A stretch of DNA of 64,000 nt from Chloroflexota bacterium (lineage in GTDB: Bacteria; Chloroflexota; Anaerolineae; Anaerolineales; Villigracilaceae). The position numbers were made by a program, and so were the translations under genes. This document shows, in pieces, positions 1-8,498 of this stretch. Location: the NCBI GenBank assembly GCA_016234485.1, contig JACRBL010000008.1, positions 62,001-126,000 on the forward strand, read 5' to 3'. The notes below the pieces were generated by a model. That model was not told the DNA's origin and ran no database searches. It was given only the letters and a program-made list of their open reading frames with translations. Positions within the stretch are counted from its first letter, which is position 1; every line of letters begins with the position of its first letter.

Positions 1-68
1 CCTGGGCGCGTTAACCACGGGCTTGCGCGCCCTCTTCGCCTTTGACCGTCCGTTCGGGGGGAAATAAC

Positions 69-2711
69 ATGGCTGACCTTCTCTGTCCACATTGCGGAAT
101 GCCCAACGCCTCCGAGCAAAGCGTCTGCTCGTTCTGCCTTAAACCCTTATCGGGCAAGGGCGCTGAAGTGTTCCGCCCGGGCGATGCGCCCACCAAGAAA
201 AGCACCGCCGAGTTGGAACCTGTCCTGCCCGAGTGGTTGCGCGACGCGCGCGAAAAAGCCCGCCACGCCGACGCGGAAAAGACCGCCGAAGACGCGCAGG
301 CCGCCGCCGAACGCCCCACCCCGAAAAAAGAAGAACCGCCCGATTTCCTGGCGGGTCTCGCCTCGGTGGGCGGCGACGATCAGACCGATGAAATCCCCGA
401 TTGGATGAGGAGCCCGCCGCCCGTTTCGGCCCCCTCCATCGAAAAAGAAAAGACATTCCCCCGCCGCCAGGAAATTCGTTGGGAAGGCGATGGCGTCACC
501 GACGAGTTGGGCGGCCTGCCAACCACGCCCGCGTCCGCCGCGCCCGAACAAGACGCCCCCCTTCTCCCGTGGATGCAAGGCTCCGACGCGGCTTCAACAG
601 AAAATGAAGAAGTCTCGAATTGGCTGAGCAAGGCCGCTCCGCAAGAGGAGGCGCGCCCCATCTCGCCGTTTGCGATGGGTTCGTTCAAACCGCCCTCCAC
701 CGGCGAGTTGACTGATTGGCTCGACAATGCCTCCTCCGATGCGAACATCACGCCCGCCGCCAAAGACGGGGCCATGGACGACTGGCTGGCAAACCTGCCG
801 CGCGGCGAAGCTCCGGCCCCTTCTGAAGAATCCAACGAACCGTTCGATGGCGCGATGGGCCTGCCCGCTTGGATGCAACGCGAGGAACCCGCCGCCCAGC
901 CCAAAGAGGAAGCCTCCGCGCCCGATTGGATGACGCGCGAAGTCCCCTTCGCGGAACCGAAACCCGAATTAGATCTGCCCGCCTGGGTTGGGCCGTTTGG
1001 CGAGAGCGCCGAACCAAAAAGCGAACCTGCCACGCCGGAGTGGCTTCCGCATACGCCCTTTTCTGAATCGAATGAAGAATCGGAAATGCCATCGTGGATG
1101 GCAAAAAGCGAGTCGCCCGCGCCCGATTGGATGACGCGCGAAGTTCCCTTCGCGGAATCCGAAGCAAAGAGCGAAGCGGAAGCGCCATCGTGGATGAGCG
1201 CGTTCGCCCCATCCGCCGAGCCGGCCGAGGAGACGGGCGAAGCCGCTCCGACACAATCGTTTGAACTTACCGGCGAATCAGACCTGCCCTCCTGGTTGGG
1301 GTCTTTGGAGACTACCGAACCCGCGCAGGGAAGCATCGAACCGCCGCCTGCCGATTGGCCGCCCGCCGATGCTAAATCCGAATCGCCCGATTGGATGGAT
1401 ATCTTCCGCGACGGCGCGTCGGCCGCCGAAACGCCGCCCAGCCCAGAGGTCCCGCGCGCCGCGGCCTTTGTCTCCACTAGCGCCGACGCGCCGCAAACCG
1501 GTCAGGCCGACGATCTGTTCGCGTCGGAAATGCCCGATTGGCTTTCCAACATTGCGCCCGCGGAATCGAAACCCGCCGAAGCAAAAGAACCCACGCAGGA
1601 AAACATTGCCCCGGCCGAGTTGCCCTCGTGGGTGCAGGCCATGCGCCCCGTGGAAACCGCCCTGCCGAGCGAACCCGCCGTCACCGTGGAAGGCCCGCTC
1701 GAAGACCGCGGCCCACTGGCGGGATTGCGCGGCGTGTTGCCGTTGGCGAGCATCATTCAGCCCGGCAAGCCCAAGCCGCAATCCATCCGCATGCAAGCGG
1801 ACGAGTCGCAACAAGCCAGCGCGGCCCTGCTCGAGCAAATGCTTTCTGCCGAGAGCGAGGCCAAACCCCTGCGCGGCGAAGGGACGCTGGCCTCTCAGCG
1901 CGCGTTGCGTTGGGCAATTGCGGCCATTCTCTTTTTGATCGTCACCCTCTCATTGATGACCGGTTTGCAAACTGCGCCCCTGCCCAGTTCCCTGCCCGCC
2001 GAAACCGCTTCGATTTTGCCCGCGCTCGACCTTTTGCCGAACGGCGCGCCGGTCTTGATGATTTTCGACTATGACCCCGCGCTGGCCGGCGAAATCGAGT
2101 CGGTGGCGGTTCCGCTTCTGGACCGTTTGCTGGCATCGCGCCGCCCACGCGTCTTGGCCCTTTCGACCTCGCCCACCGGCGCGGCGCTCGCGGATAAACT
2201 TTTTGCCCACGGGTTGAAGCGCCACGGATACCAGCCCGATTCAGAATATTTGAACCTGGGCTACCTGCCCGGCGAAAGCGCGGGCATACTCTATTTTGCC
2301 GAATATCCAAACACGGCCATCTCGCCCGCGGACTGGCATCTGCCCGCCGCGCAAGACGTGACTCGCCTCGGCGATTTCGCGGCCATCCTCCTCTTCACCG
2401 ACCAAGGCGAAACCGCCCGCGCCTGGATCGAGCAAACCTCCCTGCAACGCGCCGGACGCCCGATGATCGTCATCGCGAGCGCGCAAGCCGCGCCGATGAT
2501 TTTGCCCTACGCCCAATCGGGACAGATCGCCGGCCTGGCAAGCGGATTGCGCGGCGGCGCGGTCTTCACCTCCAGCGCGGCGGACTCGCCCGCGCGCAAA
2601 TATTGGGACGCGTATCAATTCGCGGCCCTGTTCGCGGCGGCCATGATCGCGCTGGGCGGCTTGTGGAATTTCTTCGCTGGCCTGCGCGCCCGCCGCCAGG
2701 GAATGGAATAA
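69..2711 (+). CDS. Zinc-ribbon membrane protein with about 18 Trp motifs
   Basis: Membrane-anchored protein of unknown function, 880 residues. I start at the ATG at 69, which follows a G-rich stretch; the frame extends upstream only to a TTG at 42. Residues 6-23 form a zinc ribbon (CPHC and CSFC). Residues 40-560 are Pro/Glu/Ala-rich and carry about 18 short motifs of the form P-x-W-[MLV] (PDWM, PSWM, PAWM, PEWL), spaced 20-45 residues apart. The block APDWMTREVPFAE occurs twice. A membrane helix lies near 612-636, followed by a ~200-residue Ala/Leu-rich globular region and a last helix near 850-868. The stop is 2 nt before the next start, so the two genes are probably cotranscribed. The regular Trp motifs suggest a multivalent binding segment (inference). 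No family recognised. Confidence 0.85.
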   Translation: MADLLCPHCGMPNASEQSVCSFCLKPLSGKGAEVFRPGDAPTKKSTAELEPVLPEWLRDAREKARHADAEKTAEDAQAAAERPTPKKEEPPDFLAGLASVGGDDQTDEIPDWMRSPPPVSAPSIEKEKTFPRRQEIRWEGDGVTDELGGLPTTPASAAPEQDAPLLPWMQGSDAASTENEEVSNWLSKAAPQEEARPISPFAMGSFKPPSTGELTDWLDNASSDANITPAAKDGAMDDWLANLPRGEAPAPSEESNEPFDGAMGLPAWMQREEPAAQPKEEASAPDWMTREVPFAEPKPELDLPAWVGPFGESAEPKSEPATPEWLPHTPFSESNEESEMPSWMAKSESPAPDWMTREVPFAESEAKSEAEAPSWMSAFAPSAEPAEETGEAAPTQSFELTGESDLPSWLGSLETTEPAQGSIEPPPADWPPADAKSESPDWMDIFRDGASAAETPPSPEVPRAAAFVSTSADAPQTGQADDLFASEMPDWLSNIAPAESKPAEAKEPTQENIAPAELPSWVQAMRPVETALPSEPAVTVEGPLEDRGPLAGLRGVLPLASIIQPGKPKPQSIRMQADESQQASAALLEQMLSAESEAKPLRGEGTLASQRALRWAIAAILFLIVTLSLMTGLQTAPLPSSLPAETASILPALDLLPNGAPVLMIFDYDPALAGEIESVAVPLLDRLLASRRPRVLALSTSPTGAALADKLFAHGLKRHGYQPDSEYLNLGYLPGESAGILYFAEYPNTAISPADWHLPAAQDVTRLGDFAAILLFTDQGETARAWIEQTSLQRAGRPMIVIASAQAAPMILPYAQSGQIAGLASGLRGGAVFTSSAADSPARKYWDAYQFAALFAAAMIALGGLWNFFAGLRARRQGME

Positions 2712-2713
2712 GC

Positions 2714-3370
2714 ATGAGCGATTTCATTGTCGGTATTGTCAGTTTTCTTTTCACGATCATGATCCTGAGTTATCTCATCGGAGATAATGTCCTGTTCCGT
2801 TTGGCCGTGCATATCTTCGTCGGCGCTTCGGCAGGATACGTAGCCGCGGTGGCGATTCACCAGGTCATCTGGCCGTATCTGTTCGTGCCGCTGTTCGAAG
2901 GTTCCATGCTCGAGCGCGGCCTGACGATGATCCCGTTGATCTTCTTCGTTTTGATGTTGATGAAGATGTCGCCGCGGCTCAGTTCGCTGGGCGGACCCGC
3001 CGTCGGATATTTGGTGGGCGCGGGCGCGGCGGTGGCGATCAGCGGCGCGGTCTTGGGGACGATCCTCCCGCAAGTGGACGCGGCCGCGCAACCGTTCGAT
3101 TGGTTGCAAAACCCAAATCCGCTGGGGACGCTGTTCAACGGCATCGTCATGTTGATCGGCACAGTCGCCACTTTGATCTATTTCCAATTCGGCGCGCGTC
3201 GCGCGGATGATGGCTCGGTGAAGCGCAACGTCATTATCGAAGCGCTGGCCTGGGTGGGCAGGTTGTTCGTGGCGCTCACGCTCGGCGTTTTGTTCGCGGG
3301 CGTCTTTTCCGCCGCGCTCACGGCGCTGATCGAACGCATTTATTCCCTGCTGGCTTTGTTTGGTTTCTAA
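2714..3370 (+). CDS. Polytopic membrane protein, unknown function
   Basis: 218 residues, very hydrophobic, with about six predicted membrane helices. The first begins at residue 5 and the last ends near the C-terminus. The ATG lies 2 nt after the stop of the Trp-motif protein, so translational coupling is likely. A polar loop near residues 120-140 contains DWLQNPNPLG. No motif identifies a transport or enzymatic function. Because it lies between the Trp-motif protein and the MutL-like gene on the same strand, it may work with one of them at the membrane (inference). Confidence 0.8.
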   Translation: MSDFIVGIVSFLFTIMILSYLIGDNVLFRLAVHIFVGASAGYVAAVAIHQVIWPYLFVPLFEGSMLERGLTMIPLIFFVLMLMKMSPRLSSLGGPAVGYLVGAGAAVAISGAVLGTILPQVDAAAQPFDWLQNPNPLGTLFNGIVMLIGTVATLIYFQFGARRADDGSVKRNVIIEALAWVGRLFVALTLGVLFAGVFSAALTALIERIYSLLALFGF

Positions 3371-3425
3371 GGAGTTGTAAAAAGAGTTCGAGATTTCAGA
3401 GTTCGCGAGCAGTTGTACTGCGGGC

Positions 3426-3463
3426 CGTCAGCACGATTTGCCAAGCAAATCGAACTGCTGACG
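3426..3463. repeat. Palindromic intergenic repeat
   Basis: Inverted repeat with arms CGTCAGCA/TGCTGACG and an inner CGATTTG/CAAATCG. It lies between the membrane protein gene and the MutL-like gene. The same core word (GTCAGCAGTTGCACTGC-like) recurs near 28961, so it is probably a dispersed palindromic element rather than a terminator; no T-run follows. Confidence 0.6.
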
Positions 3464-3495
3464 AAACACGAAACTAGTTTTACACGAGTACTAAT

Positions 3496-5247
3496 ATGCC
3501 GACTTCGTTACTTGAAGGCAATTCCCTTTTGGTTGTGGACGTGGGCGCGACGACAACGCGCGCCGCGTACTTCGACGTGGTCGAAGGCGTCTACCGCTTT
3601 ATCGCGGCCGGACAGGCTCCCAGCACGGCTGAGTCGCCGTATCGCGATATCGGGCTGGGCGTGCGCGAGGCCATCGAAAGCGTGCAGGCCGTGACGGGCA
3701 AGTCTTTCATTGACGCCGACCGCCGCCTCGTGATGCCCTCGCAACCCGACGGCTCCGGCGTGGACTCGTTCGCGGCCACACTCTCCGCGGGGCCGTCCAT
3801 TCGCACGGCCATCGTCGGCCTGCTGAGCGACGTCTCGATGGAGTCGGCGCGTCGGTTGGCCGAGTCCACCTACAGTCGAATCGTGGAGCGGGTGGACCTG
3901 TCGGACCGTCGCCGCGCCGACGAGCAGATAGACGCCCTCCTGCGCGCCCGTCCCGACATCGTCATCCTCTCGGGCGGCACAGACGGCGGCGCGGCGCGCT
4001 CCGCGCTGAAGATGCTTGATACCATTGGCCTGGCCTGCTTCCTGATGCCCGCCGAGAAACGTCCCGCCTTTTTGTTCGCGGGTAACGCCAGCCTGAGCGA
4101 CGACGTGAAAGGCTTGATGGAAGGCCTGACGACCAGCCTGCACCTCAGCCATAACGTGCGCCCCTCGCTCGAAGTGGAAGACCTCGACCCCGCTATGAAA
4201 GATTTGGCGGAGGCTAACATCGCCATTCGCAGAAAACAGATCAACGGCGTGGAGGAACTCGAAGGCTGGTCGCACGGACATATTTTGCCGACCTCGTTCG
4301 CGGCCGCGCGCATGATCCGCTTCCTCGGCTCGGGCGCGATGGGCGGCGCGCTAGGCGTGAACCTGGGCGGGGCGTCCGCTTCGATCGCGGCCGGATTCGC
4401 CAGCGGCGGCCTCAGCCTGAAAACATATCCGCAATTTGGGTTGGGGGAAAACCTGGCCGCGTTGTTGCAAAATTCAAAGTTGGAAGATTTTACGCGCTGG
4501 CTCTCGCTCGATATTCACGAGGGAGCCTTGCGCGATGCCATCTATCAAAAATCGCTGTACCCGACTACCATCCCTGCCACGCCCGAAGACCGCGTGATCG
4601 CGCAGGCCATTGCGCGGCAGGCTTTACATCTGGCCGTGCGCGCCGCCCGCAAGGATTTCCCTGCATCAGCCCGCGCCCCGCGCCACGACCTGATGCCTTA
4701 TTTTGAAATGATCATCGCCAGCGGCGCGGCCCTCAGCGACGGCGGCACGCCCGGCCAAAACCTGCTCTTATTGCTCGATGCCATTCAACCGGTGGGCATC
4801 GCCCAGATCATGCTCGACCGCAACAACCTTCTGCCCATGCTGGGCGTGGCGGCGGAGATCAACAACTTGCTTCCTGTGCAGGCGCTAGAATCAGGCGCGT
4901 TCCAAAATTTGGGGACGACCGTCTCGGTGGTCAGCGGCGCATCCTATGGGACGCCCATCTTGCAGGCGCGCTTGAAATATGGCGACCGCAACGAAACCCG
5001 CCTCGAAGTGAAACAGGGCGCGCTCGAAGCCATCCCGCTGGGCGTGGGGCAGGCCGCCCAACTCTCCCTGCAACCTTTGCATCGCGCCGACATCGGCTTT
5101 GGCCCCGGACGCTCGCACACCACATCCATCCACGGCGGCGCGCTGGGCGTGGTGATCGATGCGCGCGGACGCTCGTTGCAACTCCCGTCCGACGCGGTGC
5201 GACGCCGCGAACTCTTCAAAAAATGGCTTTGGACGCTGGGAGGTTAA
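3496..5247 (+). CDS. MutL-like ASKHA-fold protein (glutamate mutase L family)
   Basis: 583 residues, matching the MutL family named after a gene beside glutamate mutase. These proteins have an actin/hexokinase (ASKHA) nucleotide-binding fold. The N-terminus carries a phosphate-binding motif, VDVGATTTRAAY (residues 13-24). A second glycine-rich motif, ILSGGTDGGAARSAL, lies near residue 156, and GVNLGGASASIAAGF near 288. No glutamate mutase subunits are encoded nearby; the only B12-type mutase in the window is methylmalonyl-CoA mutase 53 kb away. In this context it is an orphan, and its partner may be the next gene, which starts 2 nt after its stop. A chaperone or reactivase-like role is possible but unproven. 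Confidence 0.8.
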   Translation: MPTSLLEGNSLLVVDVGATTTRAAYFDVVEGVYRFIAAGQAPSTAESPYRDIGLGVREAIESVQAVTGKSFIDADRRLVMPSQPDGSGVDSFAATLSAGPSIRTAIVGLLSDVSMESARRLAESTYSRIVERVDLSDRRRADEQIDALLRARPDIVILSGGTDGGAARSALKMLDTIGLACFLMPAEKRPAFLFAGNASLSDDVKGLMEGLTTSLHLSHNVRPSLEVEDLDPAMKDLAEANIAIRRKQINGVEELEGWSHGHILPTSFAAARMIRFLGSGAMGGALGVNLGGASASIAAGFASGGLSLKTYPQFGLGENLAALLQNSKLEDFTRWLSLDIHEGALRDAIYQKSLYPTTIPATPEDRVIAQAIARQALHLAVRAARKDFPASARAPRHDLMPYFEMIIASGAALSDGGTPGQNLLLLLDAIQPVGIAQIMLDRNNLLPMLGVAAEINNLLPVQALESGAFQNLGTTVSVVSGASYGTPILQARLKYGDRNETRLEVKQGALEAIPLGVGQAAQLSLQPLHRADIGFGPGRSHTTSIHGGALGVVIDARGRSLQLPSDAVRRRELFKKWLWTLGG

Positions 5248-5249
5248 CC

Positions 5250-6305
5250 ATGCTTGCGCCTGTGACTCACATCCTCCCGCTTACCACCATCCTGCGCGAA
5301 CGCGTTTTGCCTCTTTCGGGGACCGTGAACGTGCGCCTCAATCAGCGCGTGAACGCCAGCGACGTGGTGGCCTCGGCGCGCTGGGCGCGCGAACACGTGG
5401 TACTCGACGTGGCGCGCAAACTGGGTTTATCCACCGCCGCGGCCGACCGCATTATCCGATGCAAGGAAGGCGACGAACTCGCGCCCGGCGCGTTGGTGGC
5501 GAGCGCGGGCGGACTCTTCCCGCGCGAGGTGCGCGCCCCGCGTGACGGACGCGTGGTCGTCGTGGGCGGCGGACGCGTCCTGCTCGAAGTGGGCGAAGCG
5601 ACGCTCGACCTGCGCGCCGGCCTGCCCGGCACAGTCGTTCAAGTCGTCCCCGAACGCGGCGTGGTCATCAAAACCGCCGGCGCGCTCATTCAAGGCGTGT
5701 GGGGCAACGGACGGATCGAGACCGGCCTGATGTTCAACATGATGGAACAACCCGATTCGATCCTCGACGCCGGGCGGCTGGATGTGAGCCTGCGCGGCCA
5801 CGTCCTTTTGGCGGGCATGGTGCGTGACGCCGACACCCTGCGCGCCGCGGCCGAACTGCCCGTGCGCGGCCTCATCATCTCCAGCCTGAACCCGTCCCTG
5901 GCCGCGCTCGCGCTCCAGATGCGTTATCCGATTTTGGTGATGGAGGGCTTCAGCCGCCAGCCCATGAACAGCGCGGCGTACCGCCTATTGACCACGAACG
6001 CCAAACGCGAGACCGCCGTGAACGCCGAAATCTTCGACCGTTACAGCGGCGCGCGACCCGAGGCGATCATCCCCCTGCCTGTGGCGGCGGAACCCGCGCC
6101 CCCCAACGAGACCGAGACCTTCGCCCCCAACCAGACCGTGCGACTGCGCGCCGCTCCCTACTTCGGGACGGTGGCCACGCTCGCCCGCATCCGCCCCGGG
6201 CTGACGACCCTGCCCAGCGGCTTGCGCGCCCCCGCCGCGGACGTCCGACTCGAAGCGGGCGAGGAGATTCTCGTCCCTCTGGCGAATCTCGAAGTTGTGG
6301 GGTAA
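5250..6305 (+). CDS. Unknown protein with barrel-like central domain, partner of MutL-like gene
   Basis: 351 residues. The ATG at 5250 has a strong GGGAGG site 7 nt upstream, overlapping the end of the MutL-like gene. Residues 65-150 are rich in short Val/Gly strands (RDGRVVVVGGGRVLLEVG, GTVVQVVPERGVVIKTAGAL), resembling a barrel-sandwich hybrid (lipoyl-like) or hammerhead fold, but no lipoyl or biotin lysine motif is apparent. The last ~60 residues (FAPNQTVRLRAAPYFGTVAT) look like a KOW/SH3-type small barrel. No enzyme signature is visible. The tight spacing to the MutL-like gene argues for joint function. Confidence 0.75.
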   Translation: MLAPVTHILPLTTILRERVLPLSGTVNVRLNQRVNASDVVASARWAREHVVLDVARKLGLSTAAADRIIRCKEGDELAPGALVASAGGLFPREVRAPRDGRVVVVGGGRVLLEVGEATLDLRAGLPGTVVQVVPERGVVIKTAGALIQGVWGNGRIETGLMFNMMEQPDSILDAGRLDVSLRGHVLLAGMVRDADTLRAAAELPVRGLIISSLNPSLAALALQMRYPILVMEGFSRQPMNSAAYRLLTTNAKRETAVNAEIFDRYSGARPEAIIPLPVAAEPAPPNETETFAPNQTVRLRAAPYFGTVATLARIRPGLTTLPSGLRAPAADVRLEAGEEILVPLANLEVVG

Positions 6306-6348
6306 TATCCCATCCATCATTGGACTGTGTTTTTGAGGAGTGTGACCC

Positions 6349-6888
6349 ATGTATGATGAAGGCGATAACCTGGAACCATTGGAAGAAACAGAAGATGCTC
6401 TCCCCGAAGAAGCCGGGAACAACAATTTCAAAATCATCGGCGGCATTCTGGTATTAGCAATTCTCCTGTCTATAGGCTGTATTGCCTATTATGGGTTCGT
6501 GATAATCCCCAAGCAAAAAGAAGCTCTCGTGGCTTCGCAACAAACGCAGGTTGCCGAACAAGTGGCGATAGGCGATGGATTGACGGCCTCTGCCATCGCG
6601 GCCATTCCCAACGCTACAGCGACCTTCGTCCCGACCGCGACGCCTCCCTTCGCCCAGGAGACCGCCACCGCGTCAGAGGCAGTGGAGCCGTTGACGGCTA
6701 CTGTGGTGGCGGCCAACACCCAAGTGGCGCAGGCACAGATGACGATCACCTCCCTGCCTACGTCCACGCTTTTGCCCGACACCGGCTTCTTTGACGACGC
6801 CGGCGCGCCCGGCTTGTTTGTGATGGCTTTGGCGCTGGTGGTGGTCATCTTGCTGGCGCGCAGATTGCGCGTTTCGCCTGCGAAGTAA
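6349..6888 (+). CDS. Bitopic protein with LPDTG cell-surface sorting-like tail
   Basis: 179 residues, preceded by GAGGAG 9 nt upstream. It has an acidic N-terminus (residues 1-25), a membrane helix at 27-50, then a ~90-residue Ala/Thr/Gln-rich stretch typical of an extracytoplasmic linker. The C-terminus holds LPDTG (about residue 144), then ~15 mixed residues, a hydrophobic helix (FVMALALVVVILLA) and a basic tail RRLR. That order is the layout of a sortase sorting signal, though the distance from LPDTG to the helix is longer than in Firmicutes substrates. No sortase lies in this window. A strong terminator follows, so the upstream run of genes ends here. Confidence 0.75.
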   Translation: MYDEGDNLEPLEETEDALPEEAGNNNFKIIGGILVLAILLSIGCIAYYGFVIIPKQKEALVASQQTQVAEQVAIGDGLTASAIAAIPNATATFVPTATPPFAQETATASEAVEPLTATVVAANTQVAQAQMTITSLPTSTLLPDTGFFDDAGAPGLFVMALALVVVILLARRLRVSPAK

Positions 6889-6910
6889 AACGACGCGATT
6901 AAAAAATTTT

Positions 6911-6941
6911 GGGACGACAGGTGACTGCCGTCCCTTTTTTT
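6911..6941 (+). terminator. Rho-independent terminator
   Basis: Stem GGGACGACAG / CTGCCGTCCC with one mismatch, loop GTGA, followed by seven T. It lies 22 nt after the stop of the LPDTG-tail gene. Confidence 0.85.
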
Positions 6942-6950
6942 GTTGTTTGT

Positions 6951-6976
6951 GGGCAGACACACAGGTCTGCCCCTAC
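6951..6976. repeat. Small palindromic repeat ending CCCCTAC
   Basis: Arms GGGCAGAC / GTCTGCCC, followed by CCTAC. A related palindrome with the same GTAGGGGC/GCCCCTAC edges is inserted in the E1 gene at 44423, so this is a dispersed element. Confidence 0.5.
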
Positions 6977-7097
6977 ATCATGACGATTTCCAATGAATCA
7001 AAAAACTTGCGGTCGGGCAGGTGGCCGCTTCGCACAGCCATCCGCTGACCACGTTTTTGTCCTCACTCCGCCAGCCTTGCGTCGTGATTTCAGCCGA

Positions 7098-7604
7098 TCA
7101 GACCAAGCTTTTTAGCCACAATTCCGTTTCTTTCCTCGAACAGAATCTGTAAACATCCACTCCCCTTAACTCGCTCAACCAGCGTGGATGCGTTTCCTGT
7201 TTGACCGCATAGCTTCGCAGGGCGTGATGAATCCCTGAAACCGCCCGCGGAAGAGTCATCTGGTTGCCAGACCAGACGGTCTGACGGGTGAGCGTCCAGC
7301 GCAGGTTGCGCGCGATGACTTGTTTGAGGATCGTCGGCAGTGAATAATCCAGCCAGATGATGCGATCGGCCTGCTTCCAGACAAATTCATGCTCGTTGTC
7401 GAAATTGCCATCGAGGATCCACTTGTCATGCGAGAGCGCGTCCATCAGCCGCTGGCGGACTTTCTCTGGCGAAGCCAGCCGCCATTCATCTTCCCAATAA
7501 AAGCCATCGGACGGGAAGAAGGGCAGGTTGAGAATGGCCGATAATCGATTCGCCACCGTGGATTTTCCCGCGCCGGAAACGCCGATGACGAGAAGCTTGT
7601 TCAT
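7098..7604 (-). CDS. P-loop kinase, FlaR/adenylate kinase-like
   Basis: 168 residues with Walker A GVSGAGKST at residues 8-16 and the compact layout of the DNA topology modulation protein FlaR/adenylate kinase-like family. The small-molecule substrate is unknown. Conserved-looking positions include FFPSDGFYWEDEW after the P-loop and DRIIWLDYSLPTILKQVIAR, the usual Walker B-like strand of this family. Its ATG overlaps the stop of the upstream SRPBCC gene by 4 nt, so the three genes to the right form one translationally coupled unit. Base composition is lower in GC than the backbone, suggesting acquired DNA. Confidence 0.85.
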   Translation of the reverse strand: MNKLLVIGVSGAGKSTVANRLSAILNLPFFPSDGFYWEDEWRLASPEKVRQRLMDALSHDKWILDGNFDNEHEFVWKQADRIIWLDYSLPTILKQVIARNLRWTLTRQTVWSGNQMTLPRAVSGIHHALRSYAVKQETHPRWLSELRGVDVYRFCSRKETELWLKSLV

Positions 7605-8062
7605 TTTGCGGGCGCAGTTTCGGCCATATTCTTTTCAAAGGCTTTTTTCATCAATTTCGAGATGGGGAAGAGAATGAGCCACCCCAACGCGTTCTTTGGA
7701 ACCATGCTCATGCTCCTCGTTACCATTGTCCCCTCTGCGGAGGGATGGAATTCCCACGTTTCGATGAAGTGACTGGCAACGCTTTGCAGGGGTGGGCTGA
7801 AATCCTGAAATTTCATGGCAATGCCGCGGGCTGTATCCCACCTGATGATCTCCTCCACGTGGGACGAGCCGTCCGTGTTTTGGACTTTTATGCGCGACCC
7901 CAAAATGGCGGGCGTCCTGTTCTCAAAAGCGGCGCTTTCAATCCCCGGCAGGATGGAATATCCCTTGAAATCGGACCACCGCTCGAGGTCCAGGAATTGA
8001 GCGCAAATGTCCTGCGGCGTTTTGTGGATCGTACCGACAATTTTTATTTCGATAGGTTTCAT
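7601..8062 (-). CDS. SRPBCC (START-like) family protein
   Basis: 153 residues from the ATG at 8062, which has GGAG upstream and overlaps the stop of the VOC gene (ATGA). The sequence follows the SRPBCC polyketide cyclase/dehydrase pattern: IEIKIVGTIHKTPQDICAQF at the start, DLERWSDF near residue 27, and a long C-terminal helix. These proteins bind hydrophobic ligands in a deep pocket; the ligand here is unknown. It is the middle gene of a coupled VOC-SRPBCC-kinase run. Confidence 0.82.
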   Translation of the reverse strand: MKPIEIKIVGTIHKTPQDICAQFLDLERWSDFKGYSILPGIESAAFENRTPAILGSRIKVQNTDGSSHVEEIIRWDTARGIAMKFQDFSPPLQSVASHFIETWEFHPSAEGTMVTRSMSMVPKNALGWLILFPISKLMKKAFEKNMAETAPAK

Positions 8063-8469
8063 GCGTTCTCCAAATTGTTTCGTTGAATCAAATCCCAAAG
8101 GTTTCCATATAAATCTTCAAAGACGGCGACCGTTCCGTAGGATTCTTGTTTCGGCTCGCGAATAAATTTGACGCCTTGCGACTTCATATCGTTGTAGTCG
8201 CGCCAGAAATCGTCTGTTTGAAGAAATAGAAAGACCCTCCCGCCGGTTTGATTTCCGATGAAGGGAGTTTGTTCGGATTTGGAGGCTCTGGCAAGAAGCA
8301 GGGATGTCCCGCCGTTCGAGCCGGGAGGCGCGACCACGACCCAGCGTTTATCCTGCTCGGGCTGGTAGGTATCTTCGACCAGGGTGAAGTGAAGTTTTTC
8401 GGTGTAGAACGCGATGGCTTCGTCATAGTCTCGTACGACGAGCGCGATGTGGAAGATGGATTGTTTCAT
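8059..8469 (-). CDS. VOC superfamily (glyoxalase/bleomycin resistance-like) protein
   Basis: 136 residues from the ATG at 8469. Its beta-alpha-beta pattern is that of a vicinal oxygen chelate protein: HIALVVRDYDEAIAFYTEKL at the start and AVFEDLYGNLWDLIQ at the end. His6 and Glu in the C-terminal strand are the expected metal ligands. Substrate unknown; such genes include glyoxalases, dioxygenases and antibiotic-binding proteins. Its stop overlaps the next start by 4 nt, so it leads a three-gene coupled unit, 29 nt downstream of the sulfotransferase-like gene. Confidence 0.85.
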   Translation of the reverse strand: MKQSIFHIALVVRDYDEAIAFYTEKLHFTLVEDTYQPEQDKRWVVVAPPGSNGGTSLLLARASKSEQTPFIGNQTGGRVFLFLQTDDFWRDYNDMKSQGVKFIREPKQESYGTVAVFEDLYGNLWDLIQRNNLENA

Positions 8470-8498
8470 GGTTACTTTGGAGTGGAACGGGCGGCGGA

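Noticed and set aside
380..1477. 365-residue minus-strand ORF
   Set aside because: Antisense shadow of the Trp-motif gene; low-complexity translation and no ribosome site.
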